DNA of 64,000 bases from Hydrogenimonas urashimensis (GTDB taxonomy: Bacteria > Campylobacterota > Campylobacteria > Campylobacterales > Hydrogenimonadaceae): the NCBI RefSeq assembly GCF_016593255.1, contig NZ_AP023212.1, positions 603,501-667,500 of the forward strand, given 5' to 3'. Within the stretch, counting starts at the first letter, position 1. Each line of letters starts with the position of its first letter. This document shows positions 43,836-51,667 of the stretch, piece by piece. The position numbers and the translations under genes are program-made. A model generated the notes under the pieces. That model had not been told where the DNA came from. It did not search any database and saw nothing but the letters and a program-made list of their open reading frames with translations.

Positions 43836-44363
43836 ATGCCAAAAAAGAATATCGTGCTCATCGGCTTCATGGGAGTCGGCAAGGGATCACTGGCCAGAGA
43901 GCTGGTCCGTCACGACCCCGCTTTGTATGCACTCGACACCGACGACATGATCGAAAGCCTCACCAACACCCGCATCAAAAAGATTTTCGCCACCGCCGGC
44001 GAAGCCGCCTTCAGAGCCTTGGAGCAGAAAACTGCCGACTGGCTGGCCGGTAACGTTCAAAATGCGGTCATCTCCACCGGCGGAGGCTTCTACAAAGTCA
44101 AAAACATCAAAGAGATTGGCACCGTCGTCTACCTCAAAGCCGATTTCGAATGGATCTTTCAGCGCATTCTAAGCGCTCCAAACGCCAAAAAGAAGCTCAA
44201 AAAACGCCCCCTCTTCCAGGATGCCGAGAAAGCGAGGGCTCTCTTTGCCGAACGGTTCGAAGCCTACGAAGCGGCAGCCGATATTGTCATAGATGTCACG
44301 CAAGGTGAGAGAGAAACATTGGCAAAAGAGATTCTAAAAAAATGTGCTCAAAAGCAGAAGTAA
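43836..44363 (+). CDS. aroK: shikimate kinase
   Basis: 175 residues. Phosphorylates shikimate in chorismate synthesis; aroA is in the same window. The P-loop reads GFMGVGKGS (10-18): Gly follows the Lys where most kinases have Ser or Thr, and Ser comes one place later. I recall the same GKG form in related Campylobacterota. Asp residues in LDTDDMIE (35-41) and ISTGGGFYK (79-87) fit shikimate binding. It follows the HPt gene by 15 bases and is ended by a strong terminator. Confidence 0.9.
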   Translation: MPKKNIVLIGFMGVGKGSLARELVRHDPALYALDTDDMIESLTNTRIKKIFATAGEAAFRALEQKTADWLAGNVQNAVISTGGGFYKVKNIKEIGTVVYLKADFEWIFQRILSAPNAKKKLKKRPLFQDAEKARALFAERFEAYEAAADIVIDVTQGERETLAKEILKKCAQKQK

Positions 44364-44406
44364 ATCGCAGAAGCAAAGAGTCGGGCAAATTTCAGAATTC
44401 AGTTTA

Positions 44407-44430
44407 AAAAGCGGCCTGCCGGCCGCTTTT
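44407..44430. terminator. bidirectional intrinsic terminator between aroK and the DJ-1 gene
   Basis: AAAAGCGGCC, loop TGCC, GGCCGCTTTT: a perfect 10-bp stem with T-runs usable on both strands. It lies between convergent aroK (plus) and the DJ-1 family gene (minus). Confidence 0.9.
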
Positions 44431-44432
44431 CA

Positions 44433-44984
44433 TCAGCAGTAATCGGCCAGCAAACCTTCTTTGAGGGACTGATAGGTCTCCTCTCCCACCAGTTTGCGGA
44501 CAATGGCCAGACCGAAGCAGAGTGCGGTCCCGGGGCCGCGGGAAGTCATGACATTGCCGTCGACTACCACCTTCTCCTTGTCCGTATATCCCTCTTTCCC
44601 AATCTGCTCTTCAACGCTGGGATAACATGTATAGTGTGCCGGAAGCACGCCCGCTGTTTTGAGTGCGAAAGGAGCGGCACAGATAGCCCCGACAATCTTC
44701 TCTTTATCATTCATCTCTTTAAGAAGGCTCTGAACCGTCGGATTCTCCGCCAATGCATGCGTTCCGTCCCAGCCTCCCGGCAGTACGATCATATCGAGTT
44801 CGTCAGCCACCACAAACTTGATGTCGGTATCGGTTTTGATTGTAATGCCGTTGGCTCCGGTCACCAGCTCTTCATTGACACCGGCGACAATCACTTCGAT
44901 ACCGCCGCGGCGCATCACGTCGATCAGGCTGACCGCTTCAATCTCTTCGAAACCTTTTGCCAGTGGGACACATACTGTTGCCAT
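44433..44984 (-). CDS. DJ-1/PfpI family protein (YajL-like)
   Basis: 183 residues, DJ-1 fold. The nucleophile is Cys102 in VGAICAAPFAL, with the supporting Glu at the N-terminus in GFEEIEAV, and LPGGWDGTHAL is the oxyanion loop region. Members act as glyoxalase/deglycase-like or redox-sensing chaperones; the exact reaction is debated. It ends at the bidirectional terminator and lies 76 bases after EF-P. A tiny 18-codon frame (44988-45044) whose stop overlaps its Shine-Dalgarno precedes it. Confidence 0.9.
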   Translation of the reverse strand: MATVCVPLAKGFEEIEAVSLIDVMRRGGIEVIVAGVNEELVTGANGITIKTDTDIKFVVADELDMIVLPGGWDGTHALAENPTVQSLLKEMNDKEKIVGAICAAPFALKTAGVLPAHYTCYPSVEEQIGKEGYTDKEKVVVDGNVMTSRGPGTALCFGLAIVRKLVGEETYQSLKEGLLADYC

Positions 44985-45060
44985 CTTTCACTCCTTCAAC
45001 GGGAATTTGGTATTGAAATCGGCGATGGCGGTTTCTTTTGTCATTCCGCCATCCTTTCGC

Positions 45061-45630
45061 TTACTTCACTTTGTCCAGATACTTGCCCTCGGTCGTATCG
45101 ACCCGAATCTTGTCCCCTTCCAAAATATGATAGGGAACCTGAACGACGGCACCTGTCTTGAGTGTGGCGGGTTTTCGGCTTCCGCTGGATGTATCGCCCT
45201 TGAAGTTAGGCGGTGTTTCAACGACTTCAAGTTCCACGACCTGGGGCAGTTCCACGGTTATCGGCTTTCCGTTGTGGAAGAGTATATTGACCGTGAATCC
45301 CTCATCCATGAACTTAATCACATCTTCGCCTACCTGCTCATGGGTCAGACCGATCTGCTCATAGGTAGTCGTATCCATGAACTGCAGCATTTCTCCATCG
45401 TCGTATAGGTACTGCATCGTTTTCTGTTCAAGATTCGGTGTCTCGAATTTGTCACCCGCATGAACCGTCTTTTCTATGACGCGGCCGGTTGAAAGCGATT
45501 TTATTTTGATTCGCACGAAAGCCGCGCCTTTGCCGGGTTTGACGTGCTGGTATTCGACGACGCGATAGGGCTGTCCATCTATTTCCAGGCGGATTCCCTT
45601 TTTCAGGTCTCCCATACCTATTGTTGCCAT
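45061..45630 (-). CDS. efp: elongation factor P
   Basis: 189 residues, three beta-barrel domains. Relieves ribosome stalling at polyproline. The functional loop reads KPGKGAAF with Lys34 at the tip, so beta-lysylation by EpmA is expected rather than rhamnosylation; epmA/epmB are not in the window. C-terminal [19 protein letters not shown] is standard. Start with TAGGAGAAG. Promoter at 45658-45686. Confidence 0.97.
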   Translation of the reverse strand: MATIGMGDLKKGIRLEIDGQPYRVVEYQHVKPGKGAAFVRIKIKSLSTGRVIEKTVHAGDKFETPNLEQKTMQYLYDDGEMLQFMDTTTYEQIGLTHEQVGEDVIKFMDEGFTVNILFHNGKPITVELPQVVELEVVETPPNFKGDTSSGSRKPATLKTGAVVQVPYHILEGDKIRVDTTEGKYLDKVK

Positions 45631-45657
45631 TACTTCTCCTAGTATAAAATTGTTGGT

Positions 45658-45686
45658 ATTTTATCCAAAAAACGGATGTTACGCAA
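45658..45686 (-). promoter_or_regulatory. promoter of efp
   Basis: On the minus strand TTGCGT (45686-45681), 17 bases, then TAAAAT (45663-45658). The -35 is part of the ATGTTACGCA motif that also occurs upstream of sufB and between dnaE and the HPt gene. Confidence 0.5.
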
Positions 45687-45787
45687 AACTGCAGCTTTTG
45701 ATTCCAAAGCTCTACGGAAGCCTCCACATACTCCTGCGTACGGCAGGTTCCTTCCAAAACATGTCCCCAGGCTGCGGGAGTAAACCG
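45687..45787. repeat. hairpin-rich spacer between the DUF2905 gene and the efp promoter
   Basis: AGCTTT/AAAGCT forms a 6-bp stem near 45693-45711. TACTCCTGC (45729-45737) pairs with GCGGGAGTA (45774-45782), with one G-U pair, around a loop that contains CTGC/GCAG. It may end the efflux operon transcript or be a degenerate palindromic element. No gene is seen. Confidence 0.4.
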
Positions 45788-45991
45788 TCAATGAAAAAAT
45801 CTGGAGAAGAGGTAGAAAATGAGTGAGAGGAGAATCGAAAGGAGAATGGAGGTGGCGATGGGAAAGTAGAAGGTGAAGTTCTCTTTTTTGATGACAATGT
45901 CGCCGGGAAGTTTCCCGACGAACGAGACGAAAAGGCCGAACAGAATGAGGATCACCCCCATTCCTATCAGCAGCTTCCCGATCTCCGGCAT
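45788..45991 (-). CDS. DUF2905 small membrane protein
   Basis: 67 residues, two membrane spans. KLPGDIVIKKENFTFYFPIATSILLSILLS is the family signature. Function unknown. Start: ATG at 45991, sharing a base with the stop of the second RND half (TGATG); an in-frame GTG 3 bases earlier is possible. It ends the efflux operon. Confidence 0.85.
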   Translation of the reverse strand: MPEIGKLLIGMGVILILFGLFVSFVGKLPGDIVIKKENFTFYFPIATSILLSILLSLIFYLFSRFFH

Positions 45992-47685
45992 CACACTTCC
46001 TGCAGCTCTCTCAGTTTTTCCGGATCCATCGCCTTGGCGCGGAACATCAGCACGGGAATGAAAATCAAAGAGACGATAACCGCAGCGACGGTACCCGAAA
46101 TCAGTGCGACCCCCAGTCCGCCGAAGATCGGATCGCTTGCCAGCAGTGCCGAACCAAGAATGATCGCGATCGCCGTCAGCATGATCGGCTTGGCCCGGGT
46201 CGCGCTCGCCACTGCGATGGCATGCTGCTTGTCGAACCCTTTTTCAAGCATCAGTGCTTTCGCGAAATCGATCAGCAGCAGCGAGTTTCGCGAACTAATA
46301 CCCATCAGGGCGATAAACCCGATCAAAGAGGTCGCCGTGAGGAAAAAGGTATGCTCCGTTACCATATCCGCGACCCAGTGTCCCACAATGACCCCGATAA
46401 TGGAGAGAAAACTTCCTGCAAGGACGATACCGCTGATCGTGAAATTCTTGTAGTAGACGACCAGCAGCAGGAAAATCAGAATGAGCGCCGCGATAAACGC
46501 CGCTCCAAGATCACGGAACGTATCGAGCGTCACTTTCATCTCGCCGTCCCATTTCAGGTCGAAAACCTCTCCTGTCTTTTTGTCGGTCAGACGTAGGTTG
46601 AAGAGGTAGTCTGTCGTTTCGATTTTGTAATCTTTCGCAAGTTCATTCATGATGGTCGACCGTGCATCCAGAAGCGGATAGACCTGGGATACAAGATCGG
46701 TTTCCGCCGTGACGTTGATCATGCGGCGAAGTTCTTTTTGCATGATCGTCGGCGACGCATCCACTTCCCTGATATCGACGATTTCGTTGACGGGAACAAG
46801 CATGCCCTTTTTGTTCATCAGTTTCAGTGAAGCCAGTTTGGACTCCAGTGCTTGCCTGCTGTGGTCACGCAGACGCCTGGTTTTGTCGCTCAAACGGACG
46901 AAAAGGCCGATCTGATCGGGATAGTCTTTGCTGTTTTTATGTGCGACGACCATCCCTTCGAAAGCAAGATAGAGTATCTTGTTGACCTGTTCGACACTCA
47001 GACCCGAGCGGCTGATTTTGTCGGAATTGGGAACGAGTTCATATTTTTTGTAGGGGTCGTCCGCCATGATGTTGATATCAACGAGGCCTTCGGTCTTCTT
47101 GAATATCGCCGCAATTTTTTGGCTGAGTCGGTAGATGCTCTCATAGTTTCTGCCGTAAATTTCCGCCACGACCGAAGCGAGTGTCGGAGGACCAGCCGGC
47201 TGTTCGATCATTTCGATGACCGTTCCTGGTACGATAGCTTCGCAGTTGGTTTTAATCGTCGGACGCAGACGGTGTACCATCATGAACGAAGGCTCTTCGC
47301 GCTCGTGTTTGTCGGTAAGATTGACGACGATCTCCGCCTCGTTCTCGCTGTTTTTAAAAGCCGATCCCTTGACGAGTCCCGCGTAATCAAGAGGCGCTCC
47401 CTGTCCCAGATAGACTTCGGTATCGACCACCTCTTTCTCTTTTTGGAGAAAACCGACGGCACACTCGGCCACAGCCCTTGTCTGTTCGATGGAACTCGCG
47501 GTAGGAGTATGGATATAAATACTGTACGTATTGGCGCTTTTTCCGGGAAGCATCTTGGCCAGAACAATCTTTGTCGGCAGCATCATGACCGAAGCGGCGA
47601 GTGCAACCAGCGTCAGAATGATGACAAGCCACTGCTTGCTGTTGGATGCAAGAATGTTGAAAACGAATGTCTCAAATTTTTTCAT
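45991..47685 (-). CDS. RND efflux permease, C-terminal half as a separate gene
   Basis: 564 residues from ATG at 47685 (a GTG sits 3 bases before). It corresponds to membrane spans 7-12 and the second periplasmic loop of an RND transporter: one span near residues 18-38, a large soluble part, then five spans from about 395 (AAFIALILIFLLLVVYYK) to the end. ISSRNSLLLIDFAKAL is the TM10-11 motif. It overlaps the N-terminal half by about one codon and has its own Shine-Dalgarno (GGGAGG), so it is translated independently. Together the two halves sum to about 1106 residues, the length of a normal single-chain RND pump. Confidence 0.88.
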   Translation of the reverse strand: MKKFETFVFNILASNSKQWLVIILTLVALAASVMMLPTKIVLAKMLPGKSANTYSIYIHTPTASSIEQTRAVAECAVGFLQKEKEVVDTEVYLGQGAPLDYAGLVKGSAFKNSENEAEIVVNLTDKHEREEPSFMMVHRLRPTIKTNCEAIVPGTVIEMIEQPAGPPTLASVVAEIYGRNYESIYRLSQKIAAIFKKTEGLVDINIMADDPYKKYELVPNSDKISRSGLSVEQVNKILYLAFEGMVVAHKNSKDYPDQIGLFVRLSDKTRRLRDHSRQALESKLASLKLMNKKGMLVPVNEIVDIREVDASPTIMQKELRRMINVTAETDLVSQVYPLLDARSTIMNELAKDYKIETTDYLFNLRLTDKKTGEVFDLKWDGEMKVTLDTFRDLGAAFIAALILIFLLLVVYYKNFTISGIVLAGSFLSIIGVIVGHWVADMVTEHTFFLTATSLIGFIALMGISSRNSLLLIDFAKALMLEKGFDKQHAIAVASATRAKPIMLTAIAIILGSALLASDPIFGGLGVALISGTVAAVIVSLIFIPVLMFRAKAMDPEKLRELQEV

Positions 47686-49313
47686 CACTGGTTACCTCCC
47701 TCATCTTTGGCACTCTCTTTTTGCCAATGGTGGCGATGATGATGCATATGGGGTTTTTTCAGAAGCCGCCTGCCCAGATAGGGTGTAAAGATATAGGCGA
47801 CAACGAGAGAGGCGATCAGTGCCACCGGTACATTGGCCGGAATCGGTTTCATGAACTGCCCCATCATTCCTCCCACAAATGCCATCGGCACCATCGTGAG
47901 GATGATCGCAAGGGTCGCGATGTTGGTCGGAGCACCGATTTCGTCGGTCGCCTCGACCATGATCTCATCCGTACTCTTGTCCACCGCATCGTGTGAATGC
48001 AGATGCCGGTGAATGTTTTCGATAACGATAATCGCCGCATCCACCAGAAGACCCAATGAAAGAAGGAAGGCAAAAAGCGTAATGCGGTTGATCGTCTGCC
48101 CCGAAAGATAGGCGATAAAGAGTGTGATAGCTAAAATGGCAGGTACCGTGAATGTGACGATAAGCGACTCTTTCCATCCAAGGAAGAAAACGAGCATGAT
48201 CGAAATGATGACGATCGTGATAAGGATATGGTCGACCAGTTCGTTGACCGCATCGTTCGCACGTTTGCCGTAGTCACGTGTGATGGAGTAGCCGATACCC
48301 ATCTTTTCGAGTTTCGGGCGGAACTCCTCCATCTTCTCTTTTACCGCGTTGGCGATGACAACCGCATTCGCGCCGGCCAGTTTGCCGAGAGTGAGCGTGA
48401 CGGAATCTTCAAGCGGCGTGAAGCCCTTTTTTGCGCGTCTTGTCATTTCGACACTTTTGAAATTCTGGATATCGACACCATCAGTAATCTTGGCGATGTT
48501 TTTCAGATAGATGGGCGATCCCATATACTGGGCGACGATCAGGTTTTCGACATCGCGGATACTCTCAATGGCGTTTTTGACACCGAAAATGACCAGCTTG
48601 TTCTTTTCGGTGCGTCCCTTGACATCCGGCACATCCGCCGCCAGTGCTTTGAGCGCCTGTACGATCTGCCCGAGGGAGAGGTGGTAGCCCGCCAGTTTTC
48701 CCAGATCGATCTCGATATTGTACTGCTCTTTCTTGCCCCCCTTGATTTCTGTTTTCGAAACATCCTCGATGCGGTTGAGCTGCTGCTGGATTTCGCGTAC
48801 CATTTTGAAAAGTTCGATATCGTTTATCTTCGCAGGATCCTTCTTGTAGAAAGTGATGCCCATAACGGGAATATCGATATCGACATCAAACGGCTTGATC
48901 AGGGGTTTCATGGCACCTTTGGGAAATTCGTCCATGTGCTGGAAGACTTTGTCGTAGAGATTCTGGTTGGCCGCCTGCCTGTCTTCTCCGATGTAGTACA
49001 TTACATTGACGACACCCACATTGTCCATGGCGATGCCGTAAATATGCTCGATCCCCTTGATTTCGCGAAGCTTTCTCTCCAGCGGGTTGACGATGATGTT
49101 TTCGACTTCCCGGGGAGAAGCGCCCGGCATCGGCACGATGATCGTACCGCCGGATACCGAGATCTGAGGATCCTCTTCCCTTGGCATAATTTCAAGTGAA
49201 ATGTAACCGATAATGAGCAGAAAGACTCCCAGAATCGGTGTCAAAGGGTTGTGCAGAAAGCCTTTGGCCAGCTTTCCCGCAATATCCCTGACCTTGTAGG
49301 TTGATTTATGCAT
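47685..49313 (-). CDS. RND efflux permease, N-terminal half as a separate gene, His-rich tail
   Basis: 542 residues. Span 1 (about 26-43) is followed by MPREEDPQISVSGGTIIVPMPGAS, the first periplasmic loop, and spans 2-6. The proton-relay motif reads LLVDAAIIVIEN with Asp425 followed by Ala, as in heavy-metal (CusA-like) pumps, not the DD of drug pumps. The C-terminus ends with a His-rich tail (HMHHHRHHW), absent in ordinary pumps. It forms the membrane pump with the next gene, the adaptor and the TolC-like channel. The substrate is unknown; metals or hydrophobic compounds are both possible. Confidence 0.88.
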   Translation of the reverse strand: MHKSTYKVRDIAGKLAKGFLHNPLTPILGVFLLIIGYISLEIMPREEDPQISVSGGTIIVPMPGASPREVENIIVNPLERKLREIKGIEHIYGIAMDNVGVVNVMYYIGEDRQAANQNLYDKVFQHMDEFPKGAMKPLIKPFDVDIDIPVMGITFYKKDPAKINDIELFKMVREIQQQLNRIEDVSKTEIKGGKKEQYNIEIDLGKLAGYHLSLGQIVQALKALAADVPDVKGRTEKNKLVIFGVKNAIESIRDVENLIVAQYMGSPIYLKNIAKITDGVDIQNFKSVEMTRRAKKGFTPLEDSVTLTLGKLAGANAVVIANAVKEKMEEFRPKLEKMGIGYSITRDYGKRANDAVNELVDHILITIVIISIMLVFFLGWKESLIVTFTVPAILAITLFIAYLSGQTINRITLFAFLLSLGLLVDAAIIVIENIHRHLHSHDAVDKSTDEIMVEATDEIGAPTNIATLAIILTMVPMAFVGGMMGQFMKPIPANVPVALIASLVVAYIFTPYLGRRLLKKPHMHHHRHHWQKESAKDEGGNQ

Positions 49314-49325
49314 GCGAGAACCTTT

Positions 49326-50117
49326 TTATTTGATCGTGACCTGGGCGTACATTCCCGGATAGACCGGCTGCCCTTTGTAATCGAAAGAGACCTTCATTCT
49401 GAATTGGTGTGTCATCGGGTTGGAACTTGGAATGATCGCGTAGACCTTGCCTTCACGCTTGAGTCCGATAGAGGGTATTTCCACCATCACTTTCTGGCCC
49501 ACTTTGACATCTTTCAGATCGCTCTCCGAAATTTCCGTCATGATTTTCAGTCGGCTCAAGTCGGTCAGTATGATCGCGGGCATGCCGGGAATCGCCATTT
49601 CGCCGGCGTTGATGCGTTTTTCTACGACAACGGCATCGTTGGGTGCGCGCACTGCCAGATACTTGTACTGGTTTTTCACCTCTGCCAGTTTCGCTTTGGC
49701 CTGGGCCACCTGTTTCTTGGCGATCTCGATCATCGCTTTCGTATTTTCCGCGGCAAGCTGAAGATTCTCCAGCTCGTATTTGCTGACCATACCTTTTTTG
49801 AAGAGCCGTTCGTGGCGTGCCAGGTTGGTCAGGATATTGTTGTACTGGTTCTGGTTCATCTGCAGAGCTAGCTCCGCCTGGGAAATGGCCAGCTCCACTT
49901 GGGATTTGGCACTGTCGATCTCTTTGGAATCGATCGTATAAAGAAGCTGCCCTTTTTTGACGCGTTCACCCTCCACGACATAGACTTTTTTCACAAAGCC
50001 CATGTAGCGGCTCGTCATCATCTTCTGGTTATCCGATACGACACTTCCCGTCAGTGTCAGTTCGGCACCGCTCAATCCGGCAGCAAACAGGGCGATCAGC
50101 AGAATTATCTTTCTCAT
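49326..50117 (-). CDS. RND periplasmic adaptor (membrane fusion protein)
   Basis: 263 residues with a signal peptide (MRKIILLIALFAAGLSGA). A split lipoyl-like domain (VKKVYVVEGERVKKGQLLYTI and YLAVRAPNDAVVVEKRINAGE) encloses an alpha-helical hairpin (about 65-150). A beta-barrel domain follows. It is short compared with AcrA because the C-terminal membrane-proximal domain is reduced. It links the permease to the outer-membrane channel. It overlaps the TolC gene by 4 bases and precedes the permease by 12. Confidence 0.92.
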   Translation of the reverse strand: MRKIILLIALFAAGLSGAELTLTGSVVSDNQKMMTSRYMGFVKKVYVVEGERVKKGQLLYTIDSKEIDSAKSQVELAISQAELALQMNQNQYNNILTNLARHERLFKKGMVSKYELENLQLAAENTKAMIEIAKKQVAQAKAKLAEVKNQYKYLAVRAPNDAVVVEKRINAGEMAIPGMPAIILTDLSRLKIMTEISESDLKDVKVGQKVMVEIPSIGLKREGKVYAIIPSSNPMTHQFRMKVSFDYKGQPVYPGMYAQVTIK

Positions 50118-51535
50118 AGGATTCCTTTGTTGATGATGTATTCAAGTTCGAAGACTTTGTTGTTTCTCTCAAACCGTGTTTTGACAAGACTCAAAACAGC
50201 CTGGATATGTTCACTGTTTTTGATCAGCACATCGTTGATCGACAACAACCCCTCTTTGTATCGGCTGTAGTAATTGTCGTAAACTTTCTGGGTATATTCC
50301 ACCTTTTCGCGAAGCGATTGGATGTCATACTCTTTGCTTTTGATCGATGTTATGATTTTGTCGATTTGCAGTCCGATACCCTTCTTGGCCAGTTCAACCT
50401 GATGCTGCATCTTCATATTCTGGATTTTTGCCTTCTCGTACTTGGATTTATCGATAAATCCGTTGAAGACATTCCATTTGAGTTGAACGCCGATGGTATA
50501 GGCATCTTTGTCGGAGAAGTCATTCAAAAAAGTGTCATCGGCACTGCCGTACTCGGCAAAAGCGCCAATCTGTGGAAGAAAATTGGCTTTTTCGGCACCG
50601 ATGGCAAGGTCGGTGACCTCCAGACCCATATGGGCCTTTTGGATATCGATGTTTCTTTGGAGCATCTCGTCTCTTTTCATCCGGGGCATAGGCACATCGT
50701 TGTCGACGACGACAATGGAGATGACCGTATCGTTGAGCAGGAAAGAGAGATACTGGTAGGCAAGTTCACGGTTGAGTTTCGCCTGGTTGATCATGCGCAG
50801 CACATCGGCTTTCTTCGTCTGCACCTGCAGCAGATCGATATCGAGCGCATACCCCTCTTTTACCATGTTGGAGACCGTTTCTTCCAGATCTTCGACATTT
50901 TTCAAGATGGTATTGAGGTTCTTGATAAAGTTCTCTACAAGGGAGATATTGTAGTAGGTCTTTCGTGTCTCGAACAGTTTCTGATTCAGCACTTTCTGGC
51001 GATCGAGTTTGCTGATCGTCGTCATCTTATCGGTAATTTTACCATACGCCAGTAGCTTTCCTCCCACGTAGACCGGGATCTGATACTGGATTTTTTCCTG
51101 AAAATGGTTTCGGGCATCCGGATAGTTCAGATCGTCTGGAGCGGTGTTCAGCAACTGATTCTGCAAGGCAGGATCGCCCATGATCTGGGAAAATCGTCCG
51201 AAGTCTCCACCCGACATCTGCAAAGCCTGACCAGCCCCTGCGAGAAAATCGCTGAAGCCGAAATCTCTGAAAGTGGCTTCACGGCTCTGCAGTTTGAACC
51301 CGAAGACATTTCCGGCGTCGTTCGAGCGCAGAGCGTTGACAACAAGGTCGAGACGACCAAAGTTGTACCCGACCGCTTCATGGTGCTCCTGCTCCTTTAT
51401 CAATACATCCTGCTCAGCTACCTTCACTTCGATATTGTTCTGCCTCACAAGTTCGAGCGCCCGTTCGAGCGTGAGATTCTGCTGAACGGCGAAAAGGGGC
51501 AATGTGACAGCCATTGCCAACAACATCTTCTTCAT
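50114..51535 (-). CDS. TolC-family outer-membrane efflux channel
   Basis: 473 residues with signal peptide (MKKMLLAMAVTLPLFA). Two long heptad-rich helical repeats and beta segments fit the outer-membrane efflux protein family. First gene of the efflux operon tolC-adaptor-permease N-half-permease C-half-DUF2905, with AGGAGCAG ahead of ATG. Confidence 0.92.
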   Translation of the reverse strand: MKKMLLAMAVTLPLFAVQQNLTLERALELVRQNNIEVKVAEQDVLIKEQEHHEAVGYNFGRLDLVVNALRSNDAGNVFGFKLQSREATFRDFGFSDFLAGAGQALQMSGGDFGRFSQIMGDPALQNQLLNTAPDDLNYPDARNHFQEKIQYQIPVYVGGKLLAYGKITDKMTTISKLDRQKVLNQKLFETRKTYYNISLVENFIKNLNTILKNVEDLEETVSNMVKEGYALDIDLLQVQTKKADVLRMINQAKLNRELAYQYLSFLLNDTVISIVVVDNDVPMPRMKRDEMLQRNIDIQKAHMGLEVTDLAIGAEKANFLPQIGAFAEYGSADDTFLNDFSDKDAYTIGVQLKWNVFNGFIDKSKYEKAKIQNMKMQHQVELAKKGIGLQIDKIITSIKSKEYDIQSLREKVEYTQKVYDNYYSRYKEGLLSINDVLIKNSEHIQAVLSLVKTRFERNNKVFELEYIINKGIL

Positions 51536-51561
51536 ACCTGCTCCTTTGACGAAGAAAGTCT

Positions 51562-51592
51562 CTAATTTTACAACAAAATTAGGAGTATTGTA
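51562..51592 (-). promoter_or_regulatory. tolC promoter and overlapping palindrome (candidate operator)
   Basis: On the minus strand TACAAT (51592-51587) is a -10 candidate. About 5 bases further a perfect 8-bp inverted repeat CTAATTTT-ACAAC-AAAATTAG covers 51562-51582, at the expected transcription start. Its place fits a repressor operator such as a TetR-family site. No regulator gene is nearby. Confidence 0.45.
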
Positions 51593-51629
51593 CTGTATAA
51601 AATTTAAATTTATATTATTTATAAGGCAA

Positions 51630-51655
51630 GGTTATCAAGTCATCGCTTGATAACC
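51630..51655 (-). terminator. stem-loop downstream of serA
   Basis: GGTTATCAAG, loop TCATCG, CTTGATAACC: a perfect 10-bp stem 13 bases after the serA stop. Only a modest T-rich stretch follows on the minus strand, so efficiency is uncertain. Confidence 0.55.
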
Positions 51656-51667
51656 TCGGTTTCGGAG

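Noticed and set aside
44988..45044. 18-codon frame (MTKETAIADFNTKFPLKE) just before the DJ-1 gene, with its stop in the next Shine-Dalgarno
   Set aside because: Could be a coupled leader peptide, but it is too short to support without conservation data.
47680..47690. Frameshift or sequencing error splitting one RND gene
   Set aside because: The first half ends cleanly and the second has its own Shine-Dalgarno and start at the domain boundary, so two real genes are more likely.
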